Positions 63,201 to 64,000 of a DNA stretch of 64,000 nucleotides are shown one piece after another. Source of the stretch: Pratylenchus scribneri (taxonomy: Eukaryota > Nematoda > Chromadorea > Rhabditida > Pratylenchidae); the NCBI GenBank assembly GCA_030063045.1, contig JAQSEB010000002.1, forward strand, positions 3,224,001 to 3,288,000. The letters run 5' to 3'. The position numbers and the translations under genes were made by a program. Under the pieces are notes generated by a model that worked only from the letters and a program-made list of their open reading frames with translations, did no database searches and was not told where the DNA came from. Numbering within the stretch: the first letter of the stretch is position 1; the number at the start of each line of letters is the position of its first letter.

Positions 63201-64000
63201 ATAAGCCAAATTTGTTTCAGATCTTGAAAAATTATTGTAAACGGCGACATTTAATGTGTAATAACAAATTGGCTTTATCCATCAAATTCCAAACTGACCG
63301 CCAATGCCGTTCCAATTCGTTTTGCTTGTACCAAATATCCAATAATTGGACCATTTCCCTCTGGCCCACTCTGCCATCGAATTTTCACCTCTCGATGTTC
63401 GGAAATTAATTGAGGCCTGCCAGGGGCTTCGGGACCATTTGCATTTGGTCCAATTGTGACTTCTGCTGATCTTTCTGGCCCTAAAAGATTTTATTTTTTT
63501 AAAGAAGATTGAAATTATTTGGAACCAAGTCCAGCTGCAGTTTCAGCTCTGACGCTAACAAAATAGGTTACATTTTCCTCTAATTGATCCAATGACAATT
63601 CTGTATCCACCGTCCTAAATTGGACCTCTTTTTTGGGGAATATTTTCTCCAAATGCAATGGTCTTTCCCCATTCCTCTGTCGACTGGTTCGATAAAGTAA
63701 AACATAGCCCGTTAAATTTCCATTAATTTCAATCTACAAAAAATTGTTAATCATTGAATGTTTTATTTAGATTACGATACTATTTAATTTGCCGAAAAAA
63801 CATCGAAATTTTCAAAAAAGAAAATAATACTAAAATAATTAAAAAATCATATTTTAATATTCTTTTCGGCAAATTAAATATCCCTTTTATTAAAAATTAC
63901 TGACCGGACGAATCCAGCGAACTTTGACCGAGTCGAGAAGAATATCTCGAAATTGGATTTGACCAACTGGCCCGGGCAAATCCTCCAATGTTCGACCAAT
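60221..64000 (-). CDS. rig-4: Sidekick-family Ig/FN3 adhesion receptor, C-terminal part (5' end beyond window)
   Basis: Sidekick proteins are homophilic synaptic adhesion molecules; the C. elegans member is rig-4. Visible exons give the last FN3 domains (PGRPQLISEHREVKIRWQS; GNLTGYVLLYRTSR; VFARNELGIGRPS). Next is one transmembrane helix (WWFLALVGAVLAFTILGFVA, about 62555-62615), then a basic stop-transfer (QKRKKNKKERRGK). The cytoplasmic tail has Ser/Asn-rich stretches, the conserved RSRTPTTLFRP, and the PDZ-binding end GLSSFV at 60224, matching the vertebrate SDK terminus GFSSFV. The stop is at 60221. The first exon in view opens TLEDLPGPVGQIQF. The intron 61380-62350 holds minisatellite array 2, and the introns near 60900 and 63100 hold family 1 foldback elements. 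Confidence 0.9.
60900..61098. mobile_element. Foldback element, family 1, copy 7 (short)
   Basis: In a Sidekick-gene intron. The left end is GATCAAGTTGTCCATAAAAT; the right end is GGTTCAGCCATTTATGATTT followed by AAACGGCC. The middle is shortened relative to other copies. Confidence 0.6.
61450..62125. repeat. Minisatellite array 2, same 24-bp unit, different higher-order structure
   Basis: About 26 copies of AGGCGGAATTATTCTAAGTT plus CGCC, in the same + strand orientation as array 1. Runs of two to three units are punctuated by the word GGCGGAATTAAAACAGG and by a variant ending TTTTCC. A block of about 290 bases repeats nearly intact (61620-61900 and 61905-62090). It lies in a Sidekick-gene intron. 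Confidence 0.95.
62225..62320. mobile_element. Fragment of a family 2 foldback element
   Basis: The words GGTATATTGCTTGCCTA and TTCCTCATTTAGTTTTATTG, followed by GGCC, resemble the right end of family 2. Only the end remains. Confidence 0.4.
63020..63250. mobile_element. Foldback element, family 1, copy 8
   Basis: In a Sidekick-gene intron. The left end is GACGCCGTTTAAAATAACTC; the right end is AAAATTATTGTAAACGGCG. The arms carry AAATTAAAAAGCAGACC and TAGCTAACAGTCTACTGC. Confidence 0.75.

Noticed and set aside
60221..64000. Possibility that the 3' gene is another twitchin or titin-like FN3 protein
   Set aside because: It has a transmembrane helix, a basic stop-transfer and the Sidekick PDZ-binding end, which sarcomeric proteins lack.

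Overview
This window is nuclear DNA from a nematode. It encodes an N-terminal-complete twitchin (unc-22) and orthologues of worm genes for RNA silencing (mut-7), cilia (IFT54/dyf-11) and neural adhesion (a Sidekick-family protein, rig-4 in C. elegans). Genes are split by many 41-60 nt introns. Two introns look like GC-AG introns. I recall this class being unusually frequent in cyst nematodes (Globodera), so a tylenchid plant parasite is my best guess, but this is an inference and species is not determined. No viral, bacterial or CRISPR features were seen.

Layout. Positions 1-20965 (minus) hold the 5' two thirds or so of unc-22; the C-terminal part including the kinase lies beyond base 1. Positions 22631-39235 hold five minus-strand genes in a row: a TSEN54-like tRNA-splicing endonuclease subunit, dyf-11/IFT54, a DENND4/Crag-type Rab exchange factor, an SR-rich nuclear protein of unknown family, and mut-7. 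Gaps are about 430-800 bases and 3' splice acceptors sit just before most start codons, so a trans-spliced cluster is possible. From 40754 the plus strand carries a secreted protein with two von Willebrand A domains and a poly-Thr linker, then a large single-pass cadherin (43473-55118). A 3.98 kb cadherin intron contains a complete opposite-strand gene of unknown family (48329-51816). After a gene-poor stretch come a small putative secreted protein (58106-59872, plus) and the 3' end of the Sidekick-family gene (60221 to beyond 64000, minus).

Repeats are the most unusual part. Two families of foldback, MITE-like elements recur about fifteen times, mostly in introns. Two stretches of 186 identical bases lie in opposite orientation 12.7 kb apart in unc-22 introns, so the pre-mRNA could fold back on itself. 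A 24-bp minisatellite unit forms two arrays, in introns of two different minus-strand genes, with distinct higher-order organisation, and a solo copy lies in an unc-22 intron. The mut-7 gene, whose C. elegans orthologue silences repeats, carries an apparent one-base frameshift in a homopolymer inside its exonuclease active-site exon.
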